Assembly (NCBI RefSeq): GCF_000412185.1
Contig: NZ_ASJA01000001.1
Span: 62,001 to 126,000 of the forward strand
Direction of reading: 5' to 3'
DNA: 64,000 nucleotides
Source: Euryhalocaulis caribicus
GTDB taxonomy: Bacteria; Pseudomonadota; Alphaproteobacteria; Caulobacterales; Maricaulaceae
The translations under genes were made by a program, and so were the position numbers. The notes beneath the pieces are model-generated. The model did not search any database, was not told the origin of the DNA, and saw nothing but the letters and a program-made list of their open reading frames with translations. This document shows, in pieces, positions 26,998 through 35,731 of this stretch. Every line of letters begins with the position of its first letter. Position 1 is the stretch's first letter.

Positions 26998-27780
26998 CTA
27001 CCGGCCGCCCAGCAGGCGCGATTCCGGCGTGGTCTGGCTGTAGGTTGTGGCGCTCGCGCTATAGCCGCCCTGGCGCTCGGCCAGCACGTCGGCGTAGTTG
27101 CGCCCGCTGCTATAGGTCACCGACTGCGCGGAATAGACCTGAGCCTGCGGCTGGGCGTATTGCGGCTGCTGATAACCGTATTGCGCGTTGCCGTAATAGC
27201 GGTCGTCGTAGCGCGGATCATGACGTTCGCCATAGTAGCGGTCGTCATAGCGCGGGTCGTGACGGACATCGCCGTAATAGACGTCCTGACGCTCATAGGC
27301 GTAGCGGTCGTTCGGGTAGTAGCCGGCATTGCCGTAGCGGTCGTAACCGCCCTGCTGATAGCCGGCATTGTAGCCGCGATGGACCGGGGCGCATTCGCGC
27401 TTGCCGGTCGAAGCGCCGACGGCCGCGCCCAGCGCGCCGCCGATTACCGCGCCGGCGACCGTGCCGCTGTTGTCATTGCCGCGATGGTGACGGTCATAAC
27501 CGCGATGGCGGCTATAGCCGTAGCGGCTGTTGCGGTAGTGGCGGCCGCGATAGCGGTCGTCGTCGTCATCGTCCACGGATGCGCCGATCACGCCGCCGGC
27601 CACCGCGCCCAGAAGGCCGCCGATGATGGCGTTTTCCGCGCGGTTGTCGTCGCAATCATACTGGTAGCCGCCCTGGCCATACTGGCCGTAGGAGGACCCG
27701 TAATGCTGAGCCGAGGCCGCCGCAGGAATCAGCGCGATGGCTGCGGTGCCCAACGCTGTCGATAGAAGTGCGGTGCGCAT
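26998..27780 (-). CDS. Glycine-zipper 2TM surface protein with Tyr/Arg/Asp repeats
   Basis: A 260-residue exported protein (signal peptide ending AAASAQ). Two glycine-zipper helices are seen, GGLLGAVAGGVIGASV near 60 and GAVIGGALGAAVGAS near 130, as in outer-membrane proteins of the SlyB/OmpA-linked 2TM family. Between and after them the protein is very rich in Tyr, Arg, Asp, Gly and Gln, including a tandem HDPRYDDRYYG. Such proteins span or stabilise the outer membrane. The exact function is unknown. The start at 27780 gives the signal peptide. Confidence 0.8.
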   Translation of the reverse strand: MRTALLSTALGTAAIALIPAAASAQHYGSSYGQYGQGGYQYDCDDNRAENAIIGGLLGAVAGGVIGASVDDDDDDRYRGRHYRNSRYGYSRHRGYDRHHRGNDNSGTVAGAVIGGALGAAVGASTGKRECAPVHRGYNAGYQQGGYDRYGNAGYYPNDRYAYERQDVYYGDVRHDPRYDDRYYGERHDPRYDDRYYGNAQYGYQQPQYAQPQAQVYSAQSVTYSSGRNYADVLAERQGGYSASATTYSQTTPESRLLGGR

Positions 27781-27877
27781 GGCGTATCCTTTTCTCGTCT
27801 CTCTCGTGCTTTTCACGTGAGTATAGAGAAGCAAATCCCGCCTGAACGTGACATGAAGCCGTAACACCCTGAATTAT

Positions 27878-29086
27878 TTAGCCGTTTCCAAGCCTTTTCA
27901 TTTCGATCCGGGCGACGGCGCGATTATGCACCTCGTCCGGGCCGTCGGCGATTCTCAGCGTGCGGATGCCGGCATACATGCCCGCCAGCGGGGTGTCCTG
28001 ACACACGCCCATGCCGCCATGCGCCTGGATGGCGTCGTCGATGACCTTCAGGGCGACGCGCGGGGCGGCCACCTTGATCATGGCGATCTCGCCCTTGGCG
28101 GCCTTGTTGCCGACCGTATCCATCATCCACGCCGCTTTCAGCGTCAGCAGGCGGGCCTGTTCGATCTCCAGGCGGGCCTCGGCGATGCGTTGTTCCCAGA
28201 TGGAGTGTTCGGAAATGCGCTTGCCGAACGCCTCGCGGCTCATCAGGCGGCGGACCATCAGCTCCAGCGCTCGCTCGGCCGCGCCGATCGTACGCATGCA
28301 GTGATGGATGCGGCCCGGCCCAAGCCGCCCCTGCGCGATTTCAAAGCCCCGGCCTTCGCCGAGGATCAGGTTTTCCGCCGGCACGCGGACATTGTTCAGC
28401 GCCACTTCCATGTGGCCATGCGGGGCGTCGTCATAGCCGAAGACGTGCAGGGCGCGTTTCACCTCAACCCCTTCCGCGTCGGCGGGGACCAGAATCTGGC
28501 TCTGCTGTTTGTGGCGGTCGGCGTCCGGGTCCGTCTTGCCCATCACGATATAGATGGCGCAGCGCGGATCGCCCGCGCCGGAAGACCACCATTTGCGGCC
28601 GTTCACGACATAGTGGTCGCCGTCACGGGTGATCGAGCACTCGATATTCGTGGCGTCGGAGGAGGCGACGGCCGGTTCGGTCATCAGGAAGGCGGAGCGG
28701 ATCTCGCCGGCCAGCAGGGGTTTGAGCCATTTTTCCTTCTGCGCGTCGGTGCCGTAGCGGTCCAGAACCTCCATGTTTCCGGTGTCCGGCGCGGCGCAGT
28801 TGAACAGCTCCGAGGCCCAGGAGACGCGGCCCATGATCTCGGCCAGCGGGGCGTATTCCAGATTGGTCAGGCCGGCGCCGTGTTCGGATTCCGGCATGAA
28901 GAGATTCCACAGCCCTTCATCGCGCGCCTTAGCTTTCAGCTCCTCCACGATGGGCGGGATTTCCCATTTGCCGGCCTCTTCGTGCTGCCGGACATAGGTG
29001 TCCTCGTTCGGATAGACGTGCGTGTCCATGAAGCGCTGGACGCGGTCCATCCATTCCTTCGTCTTTTCGGAGTGTGCGAAATCCAT
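27878..29086 (-). CDS. Acyl-CoA dehydrogenase (ACAD10/11-like)
   Basis: A 402-residue FAD enzyme that oxidises acyl-CoA at the alpha-beta bond. The N-terminal helical part ([16 protein letters not shown]), the FAD-binding [16 protein letters not shown] and KWWSSGAG segments, and the C-terminal [17 protein letters not shown] are all in place. The sequence resembles the ACAD10/11 branch acting on long or hydroxylated acyl chains. A second ATG at 29098 would add four residues and is equally possible. A small XRE regulator lies 72-84 bases upstream on the same strand. Confidence 0.93.
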   Translation of the reverse strand: MDFAHSEKTKEWMDRVQRFMDTHVYPNEDTYVRQHEEAGKWEIPPIVEELKAKARDEGLWNLFMPESEHGAGLTNLEYAPLAEIMGRVSWASELFNCAAPDTGNMEVLDRYGTDAQKEKWLKPLLAGEIRSAFLMTEPAVASSDATNIECSITRDGDHYVVNGRKWWSSGAGDPRCAIYIVMGKTDPDADRHKQQSQILVPADAEGVEVKRALHVFGYDDAPHGHMEVALNNVRVPAENLILGEGRGFEIAQGRLGPGRIHHCMRTIGAAERALELMVRRLMSREAFGKRISEHSIWEQRIAEARLEIEQARLLTLKAAWMMDTVGNKAAKGEIAMIKVAAPRVALKVIDDAIQAHGGMGVCQDTPLAGMYAGIRTLRIADGPDEVHNRAVARIEMKRLGNG

Positions 29087-29169
29087 TCTAGCGGCCATCC
29101 CTTCGCGAGTTCTGTTGTGCAAGCGCGAGATTAGCGGCGCGCCTGCGCCGGGTCGAGATGACCTTAGGG

Positions 29170-29385
29170 TCAATCGCCGCGTTTGACAGCCAGAAGGTCG
29201 CCCGGTTCGCAATCCAGCGCCTCGCAGAGCCGGGCCAGCGTGTCGAACCGGACGCCTTTCACCTTGCCGGATTTGAGCAGGGAGAGATTGGCCTCGGTCA
29301 TGCCGATTTCGGCCGCCAGCTCCTTGGAGCGGATTTTCCGGCGCGCCAGCATCACGTCCAGCGTCACTTCAATCTCGGCCGCCAT
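29170..29385 (-). CDS. Small XRE-family transcriptional regulator (YozG-like)
   Basis: A 71-residue DNA-binding protein that is almost entirely one Cro/C1 helix-turn-helix ([20 protein letters not shown], then [16 protein letters not shown]). Its ATG overlaps the TGA of the DUF2975 gene (TGATG). This pair, a DUF2975 membrane protein plus a tiny XRE regulator, recurs in many bacteria. It probably represses its own operon through the palindromes at 29933-29961. The acyl-CoA dehydrogenase gene follows on the same strand and could share the transcript. Confidence 0.92.
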   Translation of the reverse strand: MAAEIEVTLDVMLARRKIRSKELAAEIGMTEANLSLLKSGKVKGVRFDTLARLCEALDCEPGDLLAVKRGD

Positions 29386-29897
29386 CAGACGAACTCGTCG
29401 TTTTCCTGCTTGATCAGGACGCCCTCGCGGAAGATGTGCGCAATGCCGCGGATCGCCAGCCCCATCGCGCCGACGCCCAGCGTCAGGTCATTGGCCTGGA
29501 GATGCAGGCCGCCGGGGTTTCCGCTTATCCACTCGACAAGCGTCGGCGTGACCAGGGCGCTGGCCGCCGCCGCCAGCAGCAGGGAGTCGCCGCCCCCGCG
29601 GAGCGTCTTGACGTTGCGTTCGGTAAATATCTGCCCCTCGCTGCAACGGCGAAACAGATGCGCGAAACCCAGCAGGGCGAACAGCAGGAAGATGGAGGGC
29701 ATCGCCTCCACCAGGCCAAGGCCGAACTGGTTGCCGATATACAGCCAGCCATCGCCGCCGGGGCTCAGCGCGCCAATGCGCTCACGGATCACATTGCCGA
29801 TATCCACCGCCATCAGGCCGAACAGGCCCCAGGCCACGACGCTCAGCCACAGCGCGCTGTCCCGCGTGTCTTTCGAAATTTCTGTCCGTTCACTCAT
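29385..29897 (-). CDS. DUF2975 membrane protein
   Basis: A 170-residue protein with four predicted membrane helices. The conserved FRRCSEGQIFTERNVKTLR loop after helix 2 is the DUF2975 signature. Start 29897 (MSERTEISK) is chosen over an upstream in-frame codon. It is translationally coupled to the XRE gene. The role of the family is not established; the membrane protein may sense a signal and control the regulator, or be its main target. Confidence 0.87.
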   Translation of the reverse strand: MSERTEISKDTRDSALWLSVVAWGLFGLMAVDIGNVIRERIGALSPGGDGWLYIGNQFGLGLVEAMPSIFLLFALLGFAHLFRRCSEGQIFTERNVKTLRGGGDSLLLAAAASALVTPTLVEWISGNPGGLHLQANDLTLGVGAMGLAIRGIAHIFREGVLIKQENDEFV

Positions 29898-29932
29898 GCG
29901 CCAGTCCTTTCTTTTCGACCCGGACGCTCTCA

Positions 29933-29961
29933 CAATAATTATTGTTTTACAATAATTATTT
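29933..29961. promoter_or_regulatory. Paired palindromic operator-like sites upstream of DUF2975-XRE
   Basis: CAATAATTATTG at 29933-29944 is a perfect 12-bp palindrome. After TTTTA it is repeated at 29950-29961 with one mismatch at the last base. The copies are 36-65 bases upstream of the DUF2975 start, in a short AT-rich patch within GC-rich DNA. A third, weaker ATAATTTATTG copy lies at 29973-29983. The arrangement fits cooperative binding of a small dimeric regulator, most simply the XRE protein of the same operon. Confidence 0.6.
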
Positions 29962-30062
29962 CATGCAAAAATATAATTTATTGTTTTCAGGCATGATTTT
30001 TCGGTTTGACGGCGCCCGGGACGCGATGGATTGCCCGGCGCGGGCGCCGTATCAGGGCGGGC

Positions 30063-30800
30063 ATGATCGCGATTCTTCTCATCGCCGTATTCGTCACCGC
30101 CGCCATATCCGGGATTTTCGGGATGGCGGGCGGGCTGATGCTGATGGGCGTGCTGGCCTTCATCATGCCGGTGCCCGCCGCGATGGTGACGCACGGACTG
30201 GTGCAGAGCGTCTCCAACGGATCGCGCGCGCTGTTCCTGTTGCGCCATGTGCGCTGGGACGTGATGGGGTATTATATGATCGGCGCCGCGGCGGCCGTTG
30301 GCGCGCTGGCGCTGGCCGCCTTCACGCCCTCGCGCTTCATGGTGTTCGTCCTGCTGGGTCTGCTGCCCGGCCTGCTCTGGATTCCGAAATCATGGTTCGA
30401 GTTTGATGCGGCAAGGCCGCTGCACGCGGTCGCGTGCGGGCTGGGCGTGACCGGAATGAACGTGGCGGCGGGGGTGTCGGGGCCGCTGCTGGACCTGTTC
30501 TTCGTGCGCACGCCGCTGACCCGCCATGAAATCGTCGCCACAAAGGCGGCCAGCCAGGTGATCGCGCATGGCGTGAAGATCGCCTATTACGGCGCGCCCA
30601 TGCTGGCCGGGGCCAGCGCGGCGGGCCTGCCGCCTTTCTGGGCGCTGGCCGCCGCCGCGCCGCTGGCCATTGCCGGAACCTGGACCGGGACGCGGGTGCT
30701 GAACCTGTTCTCTGACGCCAATTTCAAGAAATGGACGCGGCTGATCGTCACCGGGATCGGCGTGATCTATCTGGCCCGGGCGGTCCTGCTGGCGGTTTAG
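30063..30800 (+). CDS. TauE/SafE-family (sulfite exporter-like) membrane protein
   Basis: A 245-residue protein with about eight hydrophobic helices. The first reads AAISGIFGMAGGLMLMGVL, the glycine-rich signature of the TSUP (TauE/SafE) family. The second half repeats it as GVTGMNVAAGVSGPLLDLFF. Members export small organic or sulfur-containing anions; the substrate here is unknown. An upstream in-frame ATG at 30006 lacks homology. The stop overlaps that of the convergent membrane gene by 4 bases. Confidence 0.87.
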   Translation: MIAILLIAVFVTAAISGIFGMAGGLMLMGVLAFIMPVPAAMVTHGLVQSVSNGSRALFLLRHVRWDVMGYYMIGAAAAVGALALAAFTPSRFMVFVLLGLLPGLLWIPKSWFEFDAARPLHAVACGLGVTGMNVAAGVSGPLLDLFFVRTPLTRHEIVATKAASQVIAHGVKIAYYGAPMLAGASAAGLPPFWALAAAAPLAIAGTWTGTRVLNLFSDANFKKWTRLIVTGIGVIYLARAVLLAV

Positions 30801-31309
30801 ACCGTGCGCCGGCGCAGCGCGTGACCAGCAAAAATGACCGTCGCGCCCAGCGCGATCAGGGCCAGCGCCGAAAGATCAAAGTCCAGCACCACCCGGCCCA
30901 TCCGGTCATGCGTCCATGCCCACAGCGTCGGGATGCCGATAAATTCCATGCCGCCCGCCCACATCATCGCCGCGCCCGCGTCGGCCAGCGACCCGGCGCT
31001 GGCGTAGCTGAAGCCCACGGTCCGCCCGCGGCGCAGAATGGCGGAGGCGGACCACAGGGCGGAGGCGAGGAAGAGGGCGGGGGACAGCAGAATCGCCTGC
31101 TCGCTGGCCCGGCCGATATAGGCCGTCAGCTCCGCGCCCAGACCGGCGCGCGTGCGAATGGCGACAAGGCCCGGCTCGATCACCAGCTCCCACACGAATG
31201 CGCCCATCAGGGCGGAGAACAGCAGGATCGTGATCATGTAGAGGATCCCGGCGCCCGGCCAGGGCCGCGGGGGCGAGGATTCGGTCGGGGCGTCGGCGGC
31301 GTCGGTCAT
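30797..31309 (-). CDS. Hypothetical four-helix membrane protein
   Basis: A 170-residue protein with a Pro/Ser-rich N-terminus and four hydrophobic stretches (GILYMITILLFSALMGAFVW, AILLSPALFLASALWSAS, a Gly/Ala-rich third and a C-terminal ALALIALGATVIFAGHAL). I do not recognise the family. The likely start is the MTDAAD codon at 31309; MVPP at 31321 is an alternative. It is the only gene behind the S9-peptidase terminator, reading left into the TauE gene. Confidence 0.65.
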   Translation of the reverse strand: MTDAADAPTESSPPRPWPGAGILYMITILLFSALMGAFVWELVIEPGLVAIRTRAGLGAELTAYIGRASEQAILLSPALFLASALWSASAILRRGRTVGFSYASAGSLADAGAAMMWAGGMEFIGIPTLWAWTHDRMGRVVLDFDLSALALIALGATVIFAGHALRRRTV

Positions 31310-31351
31310 GGGCGGAACCATAGCGCGTCGCGCCTCCCTTGGAAAAAGAAA

Positions 31352-31377
31352 GCGCCGGTCCTGGCAGGGACCGGCGC
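31352..31377 (-). terminator. Rho-independent terminator of the S9 peptidase gene
   Basis: GCGCCGGTCC (31352-31361) pairs perfectly with GGACCGGCGC (31368-31377) around six bases. On the minus strand the stem is followed by TTTCTTTTTCC. A second GC-rich hairpin (about 31384-31413) lies between it and the peptidase stop. Confidence 0.85.
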
Positions 31378-31427
31378 AGAAACCGGGACGGGCGGCAAGG
31401 CGGCGCCCGTCCCGTAAAGTCAGGTCT

Positions 31428-33461
31428 CTAGTTGGCGACCGTCGGTTCGAAGCCTTCAAGGGCTTCGGCGAGGCCCGGAACGTCCTCCGCGCCGGTCTTC
31501 ACCGCGACGCTGGAGCCTTCCAGCGCGCCGGCGACCGGCTGGTAACGTCCGCCCAGACAGTTCTCGGACAGGAAGCCTTCCATCACCGCAAAGAAGGAGA
31601 TGGAGTTCTCCGGCCGTCCGAAGCCATGGCCCTCGTCCGGGTATTCCACATAGGTCACCGGGATGCCCTTTTCGGTCATCGCGTCGACGATCTGGGTGGA
31701 TTCAATCACCGTGACGCGCGGATCATTGGCGCCCTGGCCGATCAGCAAGGGCGCGCTGATGGCGTCCACCTTGTTGATGGGGGAGCGCTTCTCCGCTTCC
31801 GCGCGGCCCTCTTCGGTCGCCGGGTCGCCAATGCCCCGATAGAAGGTCGCATCCAGGAAGGGCTTCCAGTATTCCGGGAAGCTTTCCATCAGCGTGACCA
31901 GGTTGGACGGGCCGACAATGTCGACCCCGCAGGCGAACGTATCGGGCGTGAAGGTGACGCCGACAAGCGTGGCGTACCCGCCATAGGATCCGCCGCCAAT
32001 GGCGATCTGGTCTTCCTTGGCGATGCCCTGCTCGACGGCCCAGTCGACCGCGTCGATCAGGTCGTCATGCATCTTGCCGGACCACTCGCCGTGGCTGGCA
32101 TTGATGAAGTTTTTTCCGAAGCCGGTGGACCCGCGATAATTGACCGACAGCACGGCATAGCCGCGATTGGCCATCCACTGGTGCACGGAATTATAGCCGT
32201 AGGAATCGCGCGCCCACGGGCCGCCATGCACCCACAGCAGGGTCGGCTGGGCTTCCTCCGGAACGCCGTCGCCGTCCGCGTCCGATCCCGGCGGCAGGGT
32301 GTAGTAAGAGACCAGCTCCATGCCGTCGCGGGACGGGATGGTCACCGATTGCATGGGCTGCAGCGGGGCGTCCTCCAGCGCCGGGCGCATGGTGAACAGG
32401 CGCTCCGCGCTGTTATTCACGGCGTCATAGCGCCAGACGGTGGCCGGGCTTTCCGCCGAATCCTCCGCCACGATCCAGACTGTGTTGTCCATGCTCTGGC
32501 TGGTGACGGTGAAGTCGCCGGTCAGGGCGGCGTCCAGCGCGGCGAAATCTTCCGCGATCTCGTCGTTCAGGGGCGTCCATTCCACACGCTCCTTCTCCAC
32601 CGCATAGGCCAGCGGCGCGTTCGTCATCGGATCGAACAGGACATTGGAAATGTCGGCGACTTCGGACTCGGCGATCACTTCGCGCGTCTCGCCCGTGGCG
32701 GCGTCGATCAGAACCAGCGCCGCCTTGTCGCGGCCGCGCGTGTCCAGCATGTAGAACGCATCGCCCGCATCGTTGAAGCCAAGGCCGTTGGAGGCCAGCG
32801 CGTCTTCCGGCCCCAGCTCAACCAGGACTTTTGGTTCCTCGCTGTCCAGCGAGATGATGTTGAAGCCGCCGCCGGGCGTTTGCTGCATGGCGGCGCGGAC
32901 GGCCAGTTCGTCGTCGAACAGCAGGCCGGCATAGCCCGGATTCTCGAACACCAGCTCGCGTTCGCCGGTCTCAAGATCGACTTTCCAGGCGTCGTGAAGT
33001 TGCGGATTGCGGTCGTTCAGCCCGACCACGATTTCATCCGGGTGGTCATAGCTCATGGCGTAGACCTGCGCGCGCACGCCGTCCATCGGCGTCAGGTCGC
33101 GCGCCTCGCCGCCCTCGCGGTCCACCTGATAGAGGTGGAAATTCTCATTGCCCCCGACATCCTGCATGTAGAGCAGGCTGTCGCCATTGGGCGTCCAGAA
33201 ATGATTGCGGATGCCGCGGCTGTCATCGCTGGTGATAGCGGCGGCCGCGTCCAGGTCGCCTTCCGGCGCGACCCAGACATTCAGCACGCCGTCGACCGGC
33301 GCGATAAAGCTCATGGCGTCGCCCTCGGGGGCGATGCGCGCCTGCGCGCGCTCCGGGTTTCCGAAAATGTCCTCGCGCGGGATCAGCGGGACATCGTCCT
33401 GCGCCAGGGCGGCGGCGGGCGTAATCAGCATGGATGCTGCAAGCAGATATTTGAGAGTCAT
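31428..33461 (-). CDS. S9-family prolyl-oligopeptidase-like peptidase, secreted
   Basis: A 677-residue secreted peptidase. After a signal peptide (ending AAALAQ) comes a beta-propeller that filters substrates by size, then an alpha/beta-hydrolase domain with nucleophile Ser in GGGSYGGYA, Asp in GQGANDPRV and His in DEGHGFGRPEN. It resembles dipeptidyl/acylaminoacyl peptidases acting on short peptides. GGAGGGAGGAG lies before the ATG at 33461. A palindrome sits 47 bases upstream and a terminator pair closes the gene. With the S10 and GGT enzymes it suggests periplasmic peptide use. Confidence 0.93.
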   Translation of the reverse strand: MTLKYLLAASMLITPAAALAQDDVPLIPREDIFGNPERAQARIAPEGDAMSFIAPVDGVLNVWVAPEGDLDAAAAITSDDSRGIRNHFWTPNGDSLLYMQDVGGNENFHLYQVDREGGEARDLTPMDGVRAQVYAMSYDHPDEIVVGLNDRNPQLHDAWKVDLETGERELVFENPGYAGLLFDDELAVRAAMQQTPGGGFNIISLDSEEPKVLVELGPEDALASNGLGFNDAGDAFYMLDTRGRDKAALVLIDAATGETREVIAESEVADISNVLFDPMTNAPLAYAVEKERVEWTPLNDEIAEDFAALDAALTGDFTVTSQSMDNTVWIVAEDSAESPATVWRYDAVNNSAERLFTMRPALEDAPLQPMQSVTIPSRDGMELVSYYTLPPGSDADGDGVPEEAQPTLLWVHGGPWARDSYGYNSVHQWMANRGYAVLSVNYRGSTGFGKNFINASHGEWSGKMHDDLIDAVDWAVEQGIAKEDQIAIGGGSYGGYATLVGVTFTPDTFACGVDIVGPSNLVTLMESFPEYWKPFLDATFYRGIGDPATEEGRAEAEKRSPINKVDAISAPLLIGQGANDPRVTVIESTQIVDAMTEKGIPVTYVEYPDEGHGFGRPENSISFFAVMEGFLSENCLGGRYQPVAGALEGSSVAVKTGAEDVPGLAEALEGFEPTVAN

Positions 33462-33507
33462 CAAGGGCTCCTCCCTCCAGAGTAGATGGAGGGACTCAAA
33501 CAGAACC

Positions 33508-33524
33508 TTATTGAATGTCAATAA
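33508..33524. promoter_or_regulatory. Palindromic operator-like site upstream of the S9 peptidase gene
   Basis: TTATTGA-ATG-TCAATAA is a perfect inverted repeat with a three-base centre, 47-63 bases upstream of the peptidase start. A further TTTCAATAAAA half-site lies at about 33537-33547. The patch is AT-rich in a GC-rich background. The regulator is unknown; it does not fit the FNR consensus because the spacer is three rather than four bases. Confidence 0.45.
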
Positions 33525-33550
33525 GGATCAATCGAGTTTCAATAAAAACT

Positions 33551-34015
33551 TTAAGATTTTGTCGCGCGCCGCGCCCGGAAGAAATCCTTCAGGAGGGTGG
33601 AGGATTCCTCCCGCATCAGCCCGCTTTCGATCTCCGGCCGCCAGTGGCAGGTCGGTTGTTCGAAGAAGCGCGCGCCGTGATCCACCGCGCCGCCCTTCGG
33701 ATCGCCGGCCCCATAGACCACGCGTCCGATACGGGCGTGGCTGATCGCCCCGGCGCACATGGCGCAGGGCTCCAGCGTCACATAGAGGGTCAGGCCGGTC
33801 AGGCGATAATTTCCGCGCGCCCCTGCCGCGGCGCGCAGGGCGCGGATCTCGGCATGGGCGGTAGGGTCATGTTCGGCGATGGGGGCGTTATGGGCCTCGG
33901 CCACGACCTCCCCGCTTTCGGGGTCCACGATCACCGCGCCGATGGGGGCTTCGCCCGCCTGCGCCGCAGCCCGCGCCAGCTCCATCGCGCGCGCCATGAA
34001 GGCGGCGTCACTCAT
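33551..34015 (-). CDS. tadA: tRNA(adenine34) deaminase TadA
   Basis: A 154-residue zinc deaminase that converts the wobble A34 of tRNA-Arg(ACG) to inosine. The active site HAE is at residues 54-56 and the zinc ligands in PCAMC at 83-87. The C-terminal helix with [17 protein letters not shown] is typical of TadA rather than of free cytidine or guanine deaminases. It overlaps the upstream thioesterase gene by 8 bases, and both belong to a three-gene unit starting at the iron-ADH gene. Confidence 0.94.
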   Translation of the reverse strand: MSDAAFMARAMELARAAAQAGEAPIGAVIVDPESGEVVAEAHNAPIAEHDPTAHAEIRALRAAAGARGNYRLTGLTLYVTLEPCAMCAGAISHARIGRVVYGAGDPKGGAVDHGARFFEQPTCHWRPEIESGLMREESSTLLKDFFRARRATKS

Positions 34016-34448
34016 CCTTCAGCAGCGGGGTCAGCGCCTCGCGGAAATCCTCGGGCAGGGGGGCGGGGCGGCGCGTCTCGCGGTTCACATAGACATGGAC
34101 GAAATGCCCCTCGGCCGCGGCGTCCTCCTGCCCCTCGCGAAAGATGGCGACCTCGTAGCGGACCGAGCTGTTGCCCAGCCGCGCCACGCGAAGGCCCGCC
34201 TCCAGCCGGTCCGGGAAGGCCAGCGGCTGGTAATATTTGCAGCCGGTCTCCACCACCAGCCCGATGGTCTCGCCATGATGGATGTCCAGCACGCCGGCCC
34301 CGATCAGGAACCGGTTCACGGCGGTATCGAACAGGGCGTAATAGGCGACGTTGTTCACGTGGCCATAGATGTCGTTATCGGCCCAGCGCGTATCCAGCGG
34401 CTCGAAGGCGGCGTAGTCGGCGCGGAACCCGCGTTGCTGGTTGCTCAC
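34008..34448 (-). CDS. Acyl-CoA thioesterase (4HBT hot-dog fold)
   Basis: A 146-residue hot-dog thioesterase. The catalytic segment [19 protein letters not shown] matches the YbgC/4-hydroxybenzoyl-CoA thioesterase pattern with the Asp nucleophile. The substrate is likely a short-chain or aromatic acyl-CoA. A GTG start at 34448 is inferred because it overlaps the ADH stop as GTGA; the frame is open upstream, but this would run deep into the ADH gene. Gene order is ADH, thioesterase, tadA. Confidence 0.85.
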   Translation of the reverse strand: MSNQQRGFRADYAAFEPLDTRWADNDIYGHVNNVAYYALFDTAVNRFLIGAGVLDIHHGETIGLVVETGCKYYQPLAFPDRLEAGLRVARLGNSSVRYEVAIFREGQEDAAAEGHFVHVYVNRETRRPAPLPEDFREALTPLLKDE

Positions 34449-35584
34449 AACGCCGCCGTGTAGATTTTCAGCGCGTCGTCCTGCGTGACGTCGCATGGAT
34501 TATTCATCAGAAGGCGGGTCTGCAGCATGGCGTCTTCCGCCATGCGCGGCAGGTCGTTGTGATTGATCCCCACCTCGGTCAGCCGCCGCTCGATGCCGAC
34601 CGCTTCCGCGATCCGCTCACACTCCTCGATCAGCGCGGCGGCTTTTGCGGGCAGGCCCAGATGGCCCGCGATACGGGCATAGTCAGCCCCGGCGACATCC
34701 AGATTGAAGCGCAGCACGTGCGGCAGGACCAGGCTGTTCGAAAGCCCGTGCGGCACGTGGAAAATTCCGCCGATAGGATAGGCCAGCGCATGCACGGCCC
34801 CCACGGGCGCGTTCGCAAAAGCCTGCCCGGCCAGCAGCGCCCCGGTCAGCATGTCGGACCGCGCCTCGCGATCTCCGCCGTCCGCGCAGGCGCGCTCGAT
34901 CGCGCCATGCAGCCTGGCCAGCGCGGCCAGCGCCAGCGCCTCCGAGACCGGATTGCGCTTCACTTTGGAAGTGATGGATTCGATGGCGTGGACCATGGCG
35001 TCGATGCCGGTGGCCGCCGTCACGTGCCTGGGCAGGCCCAGCGTCAGGTCCGCGTCCAGCACCGCCATGTCGGCATAGAGCGGCGGGGAGGAAACGCCCA
35101 TCTTGGTCGTCTCGCCGGTTGTCACCACGGCGATGGGCGTCACTTCGGAGCCGGTGCCGGCGGTGGTGGGTATCAGGATCAGCGGCAGGCGCGGTCCCGT
35201 GGCGTTGCCGACGCCGTACATCTCGGAGAGCGCCTGATCGCCGCCCGCCAGCAGGGCCACCAGCTTGGCGGTGTCCATGGGGGAGCCGCCGCCAAACCCG
35301 ATCACCGCCTCGGCGCCGAACGCCTTTGCTTTTTCAGCGGCCTCCAGCACGACCCGTTCCGGCGGGTCCGCCACCACGCCGTCATAGATCTCGACCGCGA
35401 TCCCGGCGTCTTCCAGACCGCCCGCCGCGTCCTCCAGCAGGCCCGCGCCGCGCACCCCCTTGTCGGTCACGATGAACACCCGGTCCGCGCCTTTCAGGAC
35501 GGGTCCGGCGAGCGCCGCCAGCCGCTTCGACGCGCCGGGTTCGGAGACAATGTGCGGGACGGTGCGGAATTCGAATGTGGTCAT
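34445..35584 (-). CDS. Iron-containing (group III) alcohol dehydrogenase
   Basis: A 379-residue dehydrogenase with an NAD(P) half ([22 protein letters not shown]) and a metal-binding half. The metal ligands are seen in [23 protein letters not shown] and [10 protein letters not shown]. The enzyme resembles the EutG/lactaldehyde or maleylacetate-type branch, but the substrate is uncertain. It starts the operon with the thioesterase and tadA. Two GC-rich palindromic repeats lie in the 147-base space to mmsA. Confidence 0.9.
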   Translation of the reverse strand: MTTFEFRTVPHIVSEPGASKRLAALAGPVLKGADRVFIVTDKGVRGAGLLEDAAGGLEDAGIAVEIYDGVVADPPERVVLEAAEKAKAFGAEAVIGFGGGSPMDTAKLVALLAGGDQALSEMYGVGNATGPRLPLILIPTTAGTGSEVTPIAVVTTGETTKMGVSSPPLYADMAVLDADLTLGLPRHVTAATGIDAMVHAIESITSKVKRNPVSEALALAALARLHGAIERACADGGDREARSDMLTGALLAGQAFANAPVGAVHALAYPIGGIFHVPHGLSNSLVLPHVLRFNLDVAGADYARIAGHLGLPAKAAALIEECERIAEAVGIERRLTEVGINHNDLPRMAEDAMLQTRLLMNNPCDVTQDDALKIYTAAL

Positions 35585-35627
35585 GGTGATGACTATAGCC
35601 GCGCTTCAAAGCAGAGAAAACGGAAGC

Positions 35628-35707
35628 TCCCGGACGGCGAAGCCGATCCGGGATCCAGATTTTTTCTTGGCGCTGGGCCCCGGATAACGGCTACGCCGCT
35701 TCCGGGG
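35628..35707. repeat. Two intergenic palindromic repeat units
   Basis: Unit 1 (35628-35653) has outer arms TCCCGGA/TCCGGGA and inner arms CGGC/GCCG around GAA. Unit 2 (35678-35707) has outer arms CCCCGGA/TCCGGGG and the same inner CGGC/GCCG around TAC. The two share one architecture 24 bases apart. They lie between the iron-ADH start and the mmsA stop and resemble the REP/BIME-type dispersed palindromes of alphaproteobacteria. Unit 1 is followed by a TTTTTTCTT run and might also stop rightward transcription. Confidence 0.65.
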
Positions 35708-35731
35708 ACTCTCAATTGACGATCACACTGC

